Of a stretch of 64,000 nt of DNA, positions 48,171-61,471 are shown piece by piece; within the stretch, counting starts at the first letter, position 1; each line of letters begins with the position of its first letter. The translations under genes were made by a program, and so were the position numbers. A model generated the notes under the pieces. The model saw only the letters and a program-made list of their open reading frames with translations. It ran no database searches and was not told where the DNA came from. Source of the stretch: Zanthoxylum bungeanum (Eukaryota; Streptophyta; Magnoliopsida; Sapindales; Rutaceae); the NCBI GenBank assembly GCA_019454045.1, contig SKCR01006513.1, forward strand, positions 62,001-126,000, written 5' to 3'.

Positions 48171-48579
48171 CAGTCTTATGTGCACATGTCTCTCCCGTTA
48201 ATTCCATATCGGTGGGTTTTTTTTCCTCCATGCCTCGGAAATCAAAATCATACTTTGAAAATATCTCTTTTTCTAAATCATTTCTCAATATATGCTCAAT
48301 CAAAATATTATTAAAAGTGAACTTAGGCTAACGCTTTAAAAACGAGAAAGTAAGTTTGATATTTAAAATAGTCATCATATAAAATCAACTTAAGAAAAGC
48401 ATGTCCACTCACTGATTTGAAATCTGACTGACATTACTCACTTGCTGGAGGAAACTCCATTTCCTATGATGATCTATAATTGATAAACTTGATTAGAAAG
48501 TGGACTGAGGAATATTTTCCGAATTAAACTAAATTTATTCACTCAAACACTTTTATTGTGATTTCAAGGAAAATCGTAC

Positions 48580-48696
48580 TTATATTGAGCGTTCATTTGG
48601 CCATTGGATATTGTTAACGACCATCTCCACCAATAGAGCATAAACATCTTCAGTAGTTTTCTTAAACAGGGTTCCTCCAGCAGCTACATCGATCAT
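48580..48696 (-). pseudogene. Relic gypsy (Athila/Tat-like) gag fragment, first copy
   Basis: The minus-strand frame starts MIDVAAGGTLFKKTTEDVYA and continues to NNIQWPNERS before TAA. The IDxAAGGxL, then a (K/S)xxED, then an xxQWPxERS spacing is the typical end of gag in Athila/Tat-type gypsy elements. Only 38 codons survive. Confidence 0.7.
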
Positions 48697-49179
48697 GTGT
48701 TAGAGTTTGTACTTGGAGCGCCAATCTGGATATGTAGAGTACATTATATTTTATTATTTATTAATAAAATAACTACATTTTCATTTCAAGCCCTATTAAT
48801 GGTATTTTAATTATGCATATTAATTGATGTATATATATGCTAAGAATGACATCGACCTTAGAATAGTCATGTAGTAATACTGGACACTAGGTGGTCCGAT
48901 ATTTCGATAAGTATTACTATTATAAATTATTTTAAAATGTATATATATTCCTAGTTGTTGGTTCGAATTCATATAACTTATAAGACTCGCACATGTCGTC
49001 TATTGGAATTGGAGTTCCAATGGTTTAACCTAATGTACTCATGAGCTTTGGAAACTCGTATAGATATGTGGTTATTGATTGGACTGAATACTGAATGACT
49101 CACATATGATTCCTAATAGTTGAAAGTACACACACCATCAATAGAATCTTCTCGAGTTGAGTAGCTTATGTGATCCTAT
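48697..49179. other. Non-coding repeat DNA interrupted by the third copia element
   Basis: No gene is seen. The first bases TGTTAGAGTTTGTACTTGG could be the start of an LTR. The sequence continues after the solo LTR at 63395, so the copia element inserted into this repeat, duplicating CCTAT/CCTTT. Confidence 0.4.
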
Positions 49180-51129
49180 TGTTGGATAATTATGACCCAT
49201 ATCGTCACTATTTGTACAGATCATGATGTTGTTGTACAAATTAACTATGTGACAAAGGAGATTGCTCTCTTATCATTTGCGATTAGATCACCTAGATGTA
49301 TAAATGATAGGAGGTCCTTATGATTAGTTCCTAGATTGAGATGATATGAGACAATATCAATCTACGAAGGTATAATCATTAATATCCCTAGTCAGAGTAT
49401 TACACTTGTGCGTAAAAGACTAGTATTACACTTGTGCGCTTTGTGAGGGCACAATAACATAGTTCTCATATATTTGGGTATTGGATACTCATGCAAGTGT
49501 AATAGAAGGTTGTGTTTTACCGATGGTACGGAAAATAGATTCGCTCTGGATAGACCTCCTCAGAATTCCATTGGTAGTATGACTATGTGTCTATGGAAGT
49601 CCGAAATCAGGGTAGGTGTATTTGGTCTTAACCTGAGACTTGCACCGCTAATACTTGTGACAATCATATACTTTGGTTTTAGTCATCCAGGGCTTTAACA
49701 AGTTCTGTGTACGCCTCTACTTGGTATATTGAGAATTGTAGTATATTAGGTGTGATGTCAAGACGGAAGTATCACTCCAGTCATAATGGAGATAATGTCA
49801 CGTAGGATGCGGTACTAGTACTCTTATATGCTGCAGATATCGGGATATTGTGACTAGGTCATGTATATCCGATTATACAGACTAGTTACCAGACATCCGA
49901 ATTGGGTAGGCATGGCGCTTTGCTAGAAGCCAACCTTATCTTGTAAATCGGTCAAACGTAGTACTGGGTACGTACGTATTCAGATAGTCCGATAACCGTA
50001 TTTACTGCCAACATATCCGGGGATCTCATGGGTCGCTTCCCGAAGATTCACCGATGATGTATGACTCACACTTTAATTAATATGGGATTAATTAGTAGAG
50101 AGAGAAAATTAATCTGGGATTAATTACAGAGATATTTTATCTAGGATAAAATATCATTTTAAGAGAGAGAACGATTAATTTGGAATTAATCGATAAATTA
50201 ATTATTCGATATATTAAACGAAATTGGATTTCGACGCGGAATTAAATTAGATTTTAATTCGGGCGAACGAGTTAATTTAGAATTAATTCATTAGCGACGT
50301 GAATAGTAATTATGCTAGGCATGATTATTTAATTAAATTAGATTTAATTACGACGCAACGAAAAATTTGTTAATTTGGAATTAGCGAACCCGAGCTCGGG
50401 ATTGTTTGCGAGCGCATTCGCATTTCAAATTCGAGTACGGCACGCAAGTTAAATCAAGCGTCAAATCGCTAGTCACTTCAAGCGTCAAATCGCTAGTCAC
50501 TTCAAGCGTTAAATCATTAGTCACTTTGAGTGATGTGACTACTTGTCATTTGATTGATGGATTGATGTGAATAGTGATGTGAATAGTTCCTGGAAGTTGG
50601 TATGGCTTTTAATCATTTGACTTTGTGAAAACAAATTTAATATATCTTTTTTTGATTTTTTGAAAATCAAAGAAGTGTATAGCATACACCTTTTGCCAAC
50701 AACTTAACACCACTCTCTCTTCACCATTTTTCATCTCTCTCTCTTTCTCGGCCTTAGAGGCATTTTCTTCTCTTCACTGGTTCAGTAAAAACCGTGAGCT
50801 AGGAGGAAGCAAAGTTTGATTTTTGTTACAAAATCAAGGTGCTAGCACACTTAAAATGAGTACATACAAAGGTGATAGGGAACTAACATTATGAGCATGG
50901 AATCACCATCATCAAAAGCTTGGAGCTTGGAGCAACAATGGAGGACCATGGCCGAAATTTTGAGGACCCAAAACAGTCCACTGCCGAGCCACTCTAAGAG
51001 GGATCTTCAAGTTTTTGTTCTTCGTCGCATCGCTCAACCGATCATTGTGAGTATTCCGCAAATCCTTGATGTATTCGCACTTGTTTCTTGCTTGTTAATC
51101 GATCCCCGGGACTTAGAGATTTCCGAACA
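49180..51129 (+). repeat. 5' LTR of the decayed copia element
   Basis: It is about 1950 bp. Compared with the 3' LTR (56921-58687) it lacks the segment between CAGACATCCG and AATTGGGTAGGC (near 49896), and carries a duplicated AGTATTACACTTGTGCG (near 49396-49436). Both features are shared with the solo LTR at 61472-63394. It also has three tandem 24-bp CAAGCGTCAAATCGCTAGTC units at 50455-50526. Confidence 0.93.
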
Positions 51130-51130
51130 A

Positions 51131-51146
51131 TGGTATCAAAACGAGT
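51131..51146 (+). other. Primer binding site of the decayed copia element
   Basis: TGGTATCAAAACGAG, one base inside the 5' LTR, keeps the TGGTATCA core of initiator tRNA-Met primer sites. Confidence 0.7.
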
Positions 51147-53400
51147 AAAAGCATGAAACTTGATTTAGGGTTTAAAATTGGGTAAATTGATTTTGAGCGT
51201 GATTTGGTTGAATTGTTGATTAAGTATGCTAAAATCATGTTTAATTGAAGTTTGATTGGATCAATTTCATGAAATTTTGTTTGGAATAATTTTGCCCAAA
51301 ATGGTTGGCTTGGCCAAATACATTATGCCCTAAATGTCTTGAAATTTTATTTTTTGATTCATTGGATGAGTTGGAAACGATTGGAAATGTTGATTTAATG
51401 TCGATTGTGGATTTAATTGGATTGAAATCGAATCGGACATAAAATCCCCACACGGCCGAGACATGAAATGCATGTAAATGGGTTTGATTTTTAATAAATT
51501 ATGTTGGATATGATTTAATGTTAATAAACATGATTAATTGGGCTAATTGGTGTTTTGGAAATATTGAATTGGGTAATTAATTATGTAATACACTTTGGTT
51601 AATTAGGTTATGAAATTGGAATTTTTGTAATTGAATTAATTGGGCTTAATTGGATTTGGGCTTGTAAAGTTGTTATTGGGCTTTAATGAGCTTGGTTGTA
51701 CCAAGTTGGGTTTAGGCTAAATTGGTTGGATCCAATTGGGCCCAAAACCACTTCCGTAAAGTCCAAATGCGACTAATGGACCTTTAAGAGATTAATGGAT
51801 TTGACCCGAGTTGACCAAAAGTCCATGCCTTAAGAAATTAATTGAAAGCCCATTGGACTTTAATTGAATTAACATTGGATGTTAATCGGGCTTCGAGACC
51901 CGTAACGATTAAATTTGGAATTTAAGTCGTAAAGGTTCTTAATAAAGTGTAATATTTAATTTGCAATTAAATAGTGGATTAGTATTAAATACAAGTTAAA
52001 TTGGATTTAATGTTGTAGTTTAATTTAATTCAAGAATTCGTACTTTGAGTACTTATTCGCAAAACGAGTTTGACTCGCGTAAAATCAAATCGTTGTTTGA
52101 ACATTGGATGGTCATTAATTATCAGATTAATTAATTTGATTAGATTGATTGATAGCATGCTTGTGTGAATACATGGTTGCGATGCATGAATAATATATAT
52201 CAGATGGATATTAGATGGGTGGGGCAATTTTAGAAAATTTTGTAATAAATTTGGAATTTATTAAATTGGACCTGCGTGTCCAGCCTATTACCTCATTTCT
52301 CATTGTATTTCTCTTCTCACCTATTCCCCTCAATGTAAATGAGGTTTCTTTAGAAGTGTAGTGTAACGGGTAGAAGTAAATACTTGTGCTAGCGGGAGAG
52401 AGGAAATGAAGAGATTTGATCTAGGATCAATGTGTTAAGTATCCATCCGCATATCATTATTATTTTAATTACGCGCCTTATTATATGTTTAGAATGCATG
52501 TTTAAGGGTGTATGATGATGAGACTTTAACAAAGATAATAAATTGGTTGCCAATTTGCACGCGAAAAACCCTCATAAAATTTAAACGTTTTTCCTTCCAT
52601 TGAGTGATTCTTACTCAAGATCCAAGACTGGCATTGGCTTGTTGGCCAAAGTCAAGGCCTTTGTCCGTCGAGGATGTGTTTGAATCACGAGAGTTTTGTT
52701 CCATATTTTATCTTGTCCAAGTCGTGATTTGTTGGCCAAAGTCAAGATCACTTCTTGTCCATCGACATTGATTACGAAGCTTTCCATGGTCAATGGGTTC
52801 CGCTTAACTGGGATCATTAAGTTTGTTGTGCCAAAGCCAAGGCATAGTTGATTCAGAGGAAAAAGGTTAGGGAATATATTGGATATATTGGCATATATAA
52901 GATATATGTTTCGGACTTGGATGTCCACCTACTGGATCTAGGAATTGGATTGGATCCAATTGATCTTAGAGGTCTACCTTGTTAAGTATCATACAATTTG
53001 TTGGCCAAAGTCAAGATTTTGTGTTATTTAACGGGATCCTAGCCCACTAGGAACACGGTTTCCCGAGTACTCGACAGAGGGTTAGAGGTTCGCCGAAAAA
53101 TAGTGGGAGGAAAGAATTAAATTTACAATATTCATTTAATTACTTGCCATACGCGCTCAATCAAATATCATTTGTTAAATAAATTAAATATTAGTTGGAC
53201 TAATATTTAAATCGTTGTTTTAAAACAGTTGGACTGTATTTAAACTATTTCAATTAATAGTGATTTTATAATTGGATTATAGTAATCAGTATAATTGAAT
53301 TTAACCAATTAAAAGTATAGTTGATTATATAATTGGACTATAATAATCATTGTATTAAATAGTACCTGAATTGTTGATTAAATAGTTGGACTATTAGAAT
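51147..53400 (+). other. Untranslated leader of the decayed copia element
   Basis: No coding frame is seen. The four near-palindromic repeats are kept: 52639-52656, 52729-52746, 52823-52842 (the TTGTTGTGCCAAAGCCAAGG variant) and 52998-53015, in the same order as in the other copies. Given how decayed gag and pol are, their survival is notable. Confidence 0.75.
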
Positions 53401-56400
53401 CAAGATAAAATTGAAAGATTGGTGTTTAAAACATAATCCTAGGGACATGTATTAAACGACTTAATTTTTCAAATTGGGAATAAACTTCATGATAGTATTG
53501 GAAACTAAGAAGTTACTTTATTTGATAAAATAACATCTTAGGCCTAAGCCCGAAGTTAAGCAAATAGTAGAGCATGATCTTTGGAAGATTCATGTGATGA
53601 TAACTTTAGTGCTTAATCCATTACGCTTACCGTAATGACTCCTTAATTTCATCGTCAGAACTAAGGATTAGATCCATAAAGTATGATAATGAAATTGAAG
53701 GATCTTCATAGATTTTAGAAGTATTAAAATTGCAATTAATAAATATTGGAGAGTTAATGGCTATTCTCAAGGAGATAAAGCCAAAGTTTGCAATGAGGCA
53801 AGTAGCGCAAGGCGCACCTTACTTCGACATTCCAGAAACCCAAGGCTTGGCCAAAGGCTTCTAGAATGTAGAAAAGGGCAAAGGCAAAATCATTATTATC
53901 CTCTAGGAAGATAAAGGACACATCCTAATATGTCTGTCTAAGATATGGCAAACGGGGTCATTAAAGTGTGACCGCCGTATGGACAAGGCAGACATGAAAG
54001 AATTGAAGACGAGCAAGGCTCTGACTTCAAAGATGTTTGTCGTAAATATGTTCACTACTAGTATTAAAATTGGATTTTAAATACTTAGTGTGATACATAA
54101 ATATGTACTGGTGTGTAGCATCTGCTATGAGCAGGATACTGACTTCAGTTGAGATTAATCTGCGAATCGGAAACGGGACGAAAGTCGCTGTTTTAACCAT
54201 AGATACCTAAATTTAGGGACTAACCTTCGGGTGTGTACTTAAATTAGGAAACTGTTATAATGTGACTAGTTTGACTAGAAACATTATCTCTATATCGAGT
54301 ATAACTCGTTACGAGTATGCCTTTATATACTAGAACACTAAAGTGTTTTATTATATAAAGATAATATTGAGATACACACATTAGATATGAATAACAGTAT
54401 TTATATTTTGAATATAAATAAATCTCAAATATATAACATGACAAACAGATAGCTCAAACTAATTTGATCAGATAAGAAACTAATTGTGGCAGTGTTGTCT
54501 GGGACACATTAAACAAGACTCGTATATCTACACTTTTGAATAGTGGGTACTAGGACTAATTTGATTCCATTCAAATGAAGTCTACGAATCTAGTTTATTG
54601 GGCAAAGTGCCTAAAACAATATTTACTTGGTAAAAGTATAAATGCCACCGATCTGTAAGCCCTCGTTCATAGTGACATTAGTGGGCCCATATCTAGCTAG
54701 GCTAGAGGTGGATATGAATATTTCGTGACCTATACGGATGTGGCATCACGTTATGGTTATGTGTTTCTTTAGAAACATGAATCGGAAACTTTTAGAGTTT
54801 CGACACGAAATAGACGAACAGATCGGCTAAAATATAAAACATCACGGTTTGACCATGATGAAAATACTTAAGCAATAAGTTTCTAATATACTTGAAAGAG
54901 TATAATATTATTTCAATGAGGACTCTTTCCGGAACACGTCAATTTGACGGTGTGTCCAAACGGAGAAACCAAATTTTGTTAGACATGATAAGGTTAATCA
55001 TGAGTCGCTCTGAGTTACCATTTTCCTTTAAAGGGATAAGCATTTAACAGTGCAATACTTATTTTGAATAAGGTTCCATGAAAATCTGTTAGACAGAATT
55101 TATATTAGATATGAATAGGAAAGAAATTGGGTTCTCTGACTCCTGAAGATTTGGGATGCTGGGCATACATTTGGATGATACCAAACTCGAACCCAAATCG
55201 GATAAGTACCTAATTGTAGGTTATCCTAGGAAAACCTAAGTATAGTACTTATACAACTCACAAGAGAACAATATAATTATTGCTCGCCATGCGGTTTTCC
55301 TAAGAGGAATACCGATATACAGTGGTAAGTGGGAGGATAGTAAAACTCGATGAAAATCGGAGTAATACTGTTCAAGGCATCAAGTCCTTAATGGAACACA
55401 AATAGTTCATCAAGGATGAAACTGTACCAGTAATCTTCGAATACACAAGAACCGCGTAGATCGGAGAGAGTCAGAAAAAAACCTGGGGTATGGGTTTCTG
55501 ATCTCACCTCATAAAGATGTCAATCTTATTGAGGAAGACGAACTGACTACGTATGAGGAAGTAATACAAGGTATCGACTCCCAATTATGGCAAAGTGCCA
55601 TGAGTCCGAAATGGATTCCATGTATATCAACTATGTTTGGACACTAGTTGATGTACCACAAGGCATTGTGCCTATTGGTACTATATAAATCTTCAAGGAA
55701 GACATACATGGATGGCAATATACCAACGTACTAAGCTAGGCTTTTAGCGAAAAGGTATCGTTATCAATATAGTGTTGATTATGATGAAATCTTTTACCTG
55801 TTGCCACGTTAAATCCATTTGGATAATGCTTGCTAATGCTGCATGTTTCACTTATGATATATGGCAGCAGAACGGGAAAATCGCTTTCCTGAAAAGGAAA
55901 CTTTTTGGAGGATGTTTACAACATCCTGACGGTTTTGTCGTACCAAAACTAGCAAACAAGGTTTGCAGGTTATTCGATCCATGTTTGGATTGAAGCAAGT
56001 ATTAGGTTCTTGAAATTATCGTTTTGATGTAATCATAATAGTTTATAATTTAATTAAAAACGTAAATGATTCTTGTGATATAGGGAGGTTAGTGGGAGCG
56101 CACTGACGGTGAAAGTCCTATAAATAATGATGACATGTCATTTCTTGGAAATGATATTCCCATAATATAATCGGTGAAAGCTTGGCTTTCATGGAAATTC
56201 TCCGTAGAATTCTTGGGAGAAACAATCTTTATTCTAGGAATCAAGATCTACTGTGATAGATTTAAAGTTGTTAAAACTCTCAGAGAACTCGTACATTGAA
56301 AAATGTATGTGACTGGTGTCTCATACGCTTTGAGAATATGGATTCACAAATAGGCCAATCCAAGTGATAGTCACTGGATTGATATTAAGAACATCCATTA

Positions 56401-56920
56401 GTATCTGAGAGAACTAAGGATGATGTCTTAAACTATGGAGAAGGAGAACTTGAAGTGACTGGGATCACTGCTGCAAGTTTCCTAACCGATAAAACGACTT
56501 TAAGTCGTTAAAGGGTACTATACAGTTTGAATAACGGAACAGTGAACTGGAAACCTTCCAAGCAAGATATTGTTACCGAATAAATAATAAATGCGGGCAT
56601 TGCTGCAGCTGAGGCAATAATAGAAGCCATCTAGGTCAATAACAAATCTAATTAGATTAGATATAGTTCTGTTAGCAGCTGAGCTAGGCGTCAGCACATG
56701 CTAAAGAATTAACGGTCTCATCAAAGATCCAGATATATACTTCGACTATTCATCTGATTCGTTCGGCTCATACATCGTGGTGTGTGATGATCGTATAAAT
56801 CGCATCAGACGATAATCATGCAAATCCACTGACGAAATCCTTTCCTCAGTAGTTTGAGCGAACAGTACATAGTTCGGGTGTTAGACACTCGAGTGACTGG
56901 CTATAGGCCAAGTGGGAGAT
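53401..56920 (+). pseudogene. Heavily decayed copia gag-pol
   Basis: Recognisable only by comparison with the other two copies. Gag remnants are near 53640-54000 (for example GCAAGTAGCGCAAGGCGCAC). Protease/integrase remnants are near 54060-55000 (CTGTCTGGGACAC, then CGTTCATAGTGACATTAG). RT lies at about 55550-56300; a 74-codon open frame at 55772-55993 covers the IMLANAACF and KLANKVCRL region. RNase H remnants run from 56400 to 56900 (GTTCGGGTGTTAGACACTCG before the polypurine tract). Many indels and stops break every block. The polypurine tract GGCCAAGTGGGAGAT ends at 56920. Confidence 0.85.
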
Positions 56921-58687
56921 TGTTGGACAATTATGACCCATAGCGTCACTATTTGTACATATCATGGTGTTATTGTACAAATTAACTATGTGACAAAGGA
57001 GATTGCTCTCTTATCATTTGTGATTAGATCACCTAGATGTATAAATGATATGAGGTCCTTATGATTAGTTCCTGGATTGAGATGATATGAGACAGTATCA
57101 ATCCACGAAGGTATAATCATTAAATATCCTTAGTCAGAGTATTATCGAGATTGGACATCGATAAATGCATAAAAGACTAGTATTACACTTGTGCGCGTTG
57201 TGAGGGCACAATAGCATAGTTCTCATATATTTGGGTATTGGATACTCATGCAAGTGTAATAGGAGGTTGTGTTTTAACCGATGGTATGGAAACCAGCTTC
57301 GCTTCCCCCTCGGAATTCCATTGGTAGTATGACTATGTGTCTATGGAAGTCCGAAATCAGGTTAGGTGTATTTGGTCTTAACTTGAGACTTGCACCGCTA
57401 ATACTTGTGACAATCAATATACTTTGGTTTTGGTCGTCCAGGGATTTAACAGGTTCTGTGTACGCCTCTGCTGGGTATATTGAGAATCGTAGTGTATTGG
57501 GTGTGATGTCAAGACGGAAGTATCACTCCAGTCATTGTGGAGATGATGTCACGTAGGATACGGTACTAGTACTCTAATATGCTGCAGCTATCGGGATATT
57601 GTGACTAGGTCATGTATATCCGATTATAGTGACTAGTTATCAGACATCTGACATGTGCTTCGTACGGGGCAGACACAATTCCAGCCCCAGGCCTAGCACG
57701 TGACATCCGATGCTGGATCGACATACACGATACTATGTATACTACGCCTGATATAGATCGCTTATTCCTGTAAGCATGTTTCTAGAGAATTGGGTAGGCA
57801 TGGCGCTTTACTAGAAGCCAACCTTGTCTTGTAAATCGGTCAAACGTAGTACTAGGTACGTACGTATTCAGATAGTCCAATAACCGTATTTACTGCCAAC
57901 ATATCCGGGGATCTCATGGGTCGCTTCCCGAAGATTCACCGATGACGTATGACTCGCACTTTAATTAATCTAGGATTAATTAGTAGAGAGAGAAAATTAA
58001 TCTGGGATTAATTACAGAGATATTTTATCTAGGATAAAATATCATTTAAAGAGAGAGAACGATTAATTTGGAATTAATTGATAAATTAATATATTCGATA
58101 TATTAAACGAAATTGGATTTCGACGCGGAATTAAAATTAGATTTTAATTCGGGCGAACGAGTTAATTTAGAATTAATTCGTTAGCGACGTGAATAGTAAT
58201 TATGCTAGGCATGATTATTTAATTAAATTAGATTTAATTACGACGCAACGGAAAATTTGTTAATTTGGAATTAGCGAACCCGAGCCCGAGATAGTTTGCG
58301 AGCGCATTCGCATTTCGAATTCGAGTACGGCACGCAAGTCAAATCAAGCGTCAAATCGGTATTCACTTCAAACGTCAAATCATTAGTCACTTTGAGTGAT
58401 GTGACTACTTGTCATTTGATTGATGGATTGCTGTGAATAGTGATGTGAATAGTTACTGGAAGTTGGTATGGCTTTTAATCAATTGACTTTTTGAAAGCAA
58501 ATTTAATATATCTTTATTTGATTTTTTGAAAATCAAAGAAGTGTATAGCATACACCTTTTGCCAACAACTTAACACCACTCTCTCTTCACCATTTTTCAT
58601 CTCTCTCTCTCTCTCGGCCTTAGAGGCCTTTTCTTCTCTTCACTGGTTCAGTAAAAACCGTGAGCTAGGAGGAAGCAAAGTTTGATT
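56921..58687 (+). repeat. 3' LTR of the decayed copia element, 3'-truncated
   Basis: It starts TGTTGGACAATTATGACCC and follows the family LTR to AAGTTTGATT. The last 185 or so bases are missing because the duplication joint lies here. Confidence 0.92.
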
Positions 58688-60868
58688 ACAAAATTTAACA
58701 ATAAAAAATTAATCATTACAACATTTAAATATACTTTTCCAATATAAGGAGGCTGTCTCTCTTATCTCAATGAGAGCATATAATTTTGGTTTATTGAGTG
58801 CTTTGCTATTACAAAAAAAAAAATCTTCCGTTTGTAAACTCGTAAAAAAAAAAAACTAATCATTCTAATCTCATCCACAAAAAAACAACTACTCGAAAAT
58901 CCTCTCTCTGTCTAAAAATCACTCTATTATTCTTATTGTGTTCTTGAGATTTCGAGTAAAATAATTTTGGATTTGAGTATATCAATCGGTTTTATGTCAA
59001 ATTGATTGAAATATAATATTTTTATGAACTTGTTTTATCATGGGGATGTCGAGACCGAATTTCTGCTAGTACAAATTTTGGACAAAACCGCAAAACGTCT
59101 TAAGAGAGCGATATAATATGTGACTCAACCCAGTTTCAGTTTTATTTTTCGTGATGAACGATAATATTATCCTTTTTGTAAATTGTTCCAACAATTTTAA
59201 GATAATTTATATCTGTCATGTCTGTTGTTTCTGCTAAGTCTTTTGAATTGGTTGTTGCTAATGTTGATCTAAACAAACCTTTCCGTTTTATGGGATTTTA
59301 TTTTAAGAGATGGAGATTATAAGTGCTATTTTTCTTAACAATTAAAAAACTAGCTTCTCTTTGTACTTCAGAAAAATATGTTTTACCCAATGACCTTACT
59401 GTTGGCCAGATTAGGGAACATGATAACTGGATAGAATATGACTTTTTATTCAAAAATTTTATATTTAATGTGTAACATCCCTGATCCATAAGATGTTATC
59501 GGCATGGAATAGGTCGTACTATCCCCCTGAGCCACTGACTTTCTAATTGTGAAACTCATCTCATGTATAACTCATGCACGAGACCATTGCCCAACTTATC
59601 ATCATAAATACATAATGCTTTTTCACTAAATACTCAAATTCATTTCACATCTTAACTTTAATAATGAACACTTATAACTCTTTTGCATGTGTATGCTTTA
59701 CTTAACCAATTATATATTACTTGACATCCTCTGACAGTGACTGTACTGAACTCTGACTTGACCTGGTGGACCAAACTCTTGAATGACTATCATTAGTATC
59801 CATCCCCTCGAGCTCATCCTCCGGGAATACCTGTAAAAAACAGAAACTAGGAGTGAGGGTTAGACCGTTTGTACGATCTAAGTGAGTGGACGATTTAAAA
59901 CAAAAACTGAAATACTATTATGAAAATACTTGATTCTAAAACCAAAATTCTCCCAAGTAACAGTCTTATATGAAAAGTCTTTTCTTTTCTGAAAAATCTG
60001 AACTCTTTTTCTAAAAATCTTATCTAAAAATTCTTTTTGTAAAAGTTCTAGAAGTCTCTTATAAAACTGTTGTTTCTGGAAATTTTTCTTTCTAGAAAAT
60101 CTATCTCTGGAAAACTAACTCTAAAATATGTATCTAAAAACTGTTTCTGAAAATTGATATTTGTCTCTGAAAACCTTACGTATGTGGGAGTTATGCATCG
60201 CCCCCTCATACGCCTAACTAGAGCCAGGAGTGAAAATCCATGACTTTGAGGCGTTACGTATCGTCATCCCCCAAAGAATGCCACTCATGTGTCTGAAACT
60301 AGTGGTCTTGGAGCGTTATGTATCGCGGTCCCCCAATCCACTGAACTAGAAATGAGGGTGCGGATCTTTGCTACCCTCCAAGCTCTGAAACTAGGATCTA
60401 GAGGCATCTGTCATCCATAGTCCTCAACTAGGATCCGGGGGTATTACGTATCGCTGTCCCTCAGTCTTATGTGCACATGTCCTCTCCGTTAATTCCATAT
60501 CGGTGGGTTTTTCCTCCATGCCTCGGAAATCATAAATCATACTTTGAAAATATCTCTTTTTCTAAATCATTTCTCAATATATGCTCAATCAAAATATTAT
60601 TAAAAGTGAACTTAGGCTAACGCTTTAAAAACGAGAAAGTAAGTTTGATATTTAAAATAGTCATCATATAAAATCAACTTAAGAAAAGCATGTCCACTCA
60701 CTAATTTGAAATCTGACTGACATTACTCACTTGCTGAAGGAAACTCCAATTCCTATAATGATCTATAATTGATAACCTTGATTAGAAAGTGGACTGAGGA
60801 ATATTTTCCGAATTAAACTAAATTTATTCACTCAAACACTTTTATTGTGATTTCAAGGAAAATCGTAC

Positions 60869-60985
60869 TTATATTGAGCGTTCATTTGGCCATTGGATAT
60901 TGTTAACGACCATCTCCACCAATAGAGCATAAACATCTTCAGTAGTTTTCTTAAACAGGGTTCCTCCAGCAGCTACATCGATCAT
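60869..60985 (-). pseudogene. Relic gypsy gag fragment, second copy
   Basis: It has the same 38-codon minus-strand frame as 48580-48696, including MIDVAAGGTL and NNIQWPNERS. It is present because of the tandem duplication, not a second insertion. Confidence 0.7.
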
Positions 60986-61471
60986 GTGTTAGAGTTTGTA
61001 CTTGGAGCGCCAATCTGGAATATGTAGAGTACATTATATTTTATTATTTATTAATAAAATAACTACATTTTCATTTCAAGCCCTATTAATGGTATTTTCA
61101 TTATGCATATTAAATTGATGTATATATATGCTAAGAATGACATCGACCTTAGAATAGTCATGTAGTAATACTGGACACTAGGTGGTCCGATATTTCGATA
61201 AGTATTACTATTATAAATTATTTTAAAATGTATATATATTCCTAGTTGTTGGTTCGAATTCATATAACTTATAAGACTAGCACATGTCGTCTATTGGAAT
61301 TGGAGTTCCAATGGTTTAACCTGATGTACTCATGAGCTTTGGAAACTCGTATAGATATGTGGTTATTGATTGGACCGAATACTGAATGACTCACAAATGA
61401 TTCCTAATAGTTGAAAGTACACACACCATCAATAGAAATCTTCTCGAGTTGAGTAGCTTATGTGATCCTAT

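Larger units (their letters stand above)
46417..58687 (+). repeat. First unit of a 12.27-kb tandem duplication
   Basis: Everything from about 46417 to 51129 reappears at about 58685-63394 in the same orientation, with only scattered substitutions and short indels. The joint at 58685-58688 links the inside of a copia LTR (AAGTTTGATT) directly to ACAAAATTTAAC, the sequence found at 46420. This unit contains flanking repeat DNA (46417-49179) plus the decayed copia element (49180-58687). Confidence 0.9.
49180..58687 (+). mobile_element. Decayed Ty1/copia element, third copy of the same family
   Basis: It starts TGTTGGATAATTATGACCC after CCTAT (49175-49179). The 5' LTR is 49180-51129, a primer site follows at 51131, and a polypurine tract precedes the 3' LTR at 56921. 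The 3' LTR is cut at about 58687 by the duplication joint. The interior is much more mutated than in the other two copies, with no long open frames, so it is the oldest of the three. Confidence 0.92.

Noticed and set aside
50891..51148. Plus-strand 85-codon frame with a near twin at 63192
   Set aside because: Both lie at the 3' end of copia LTRs; the similarity is due to the LTR.
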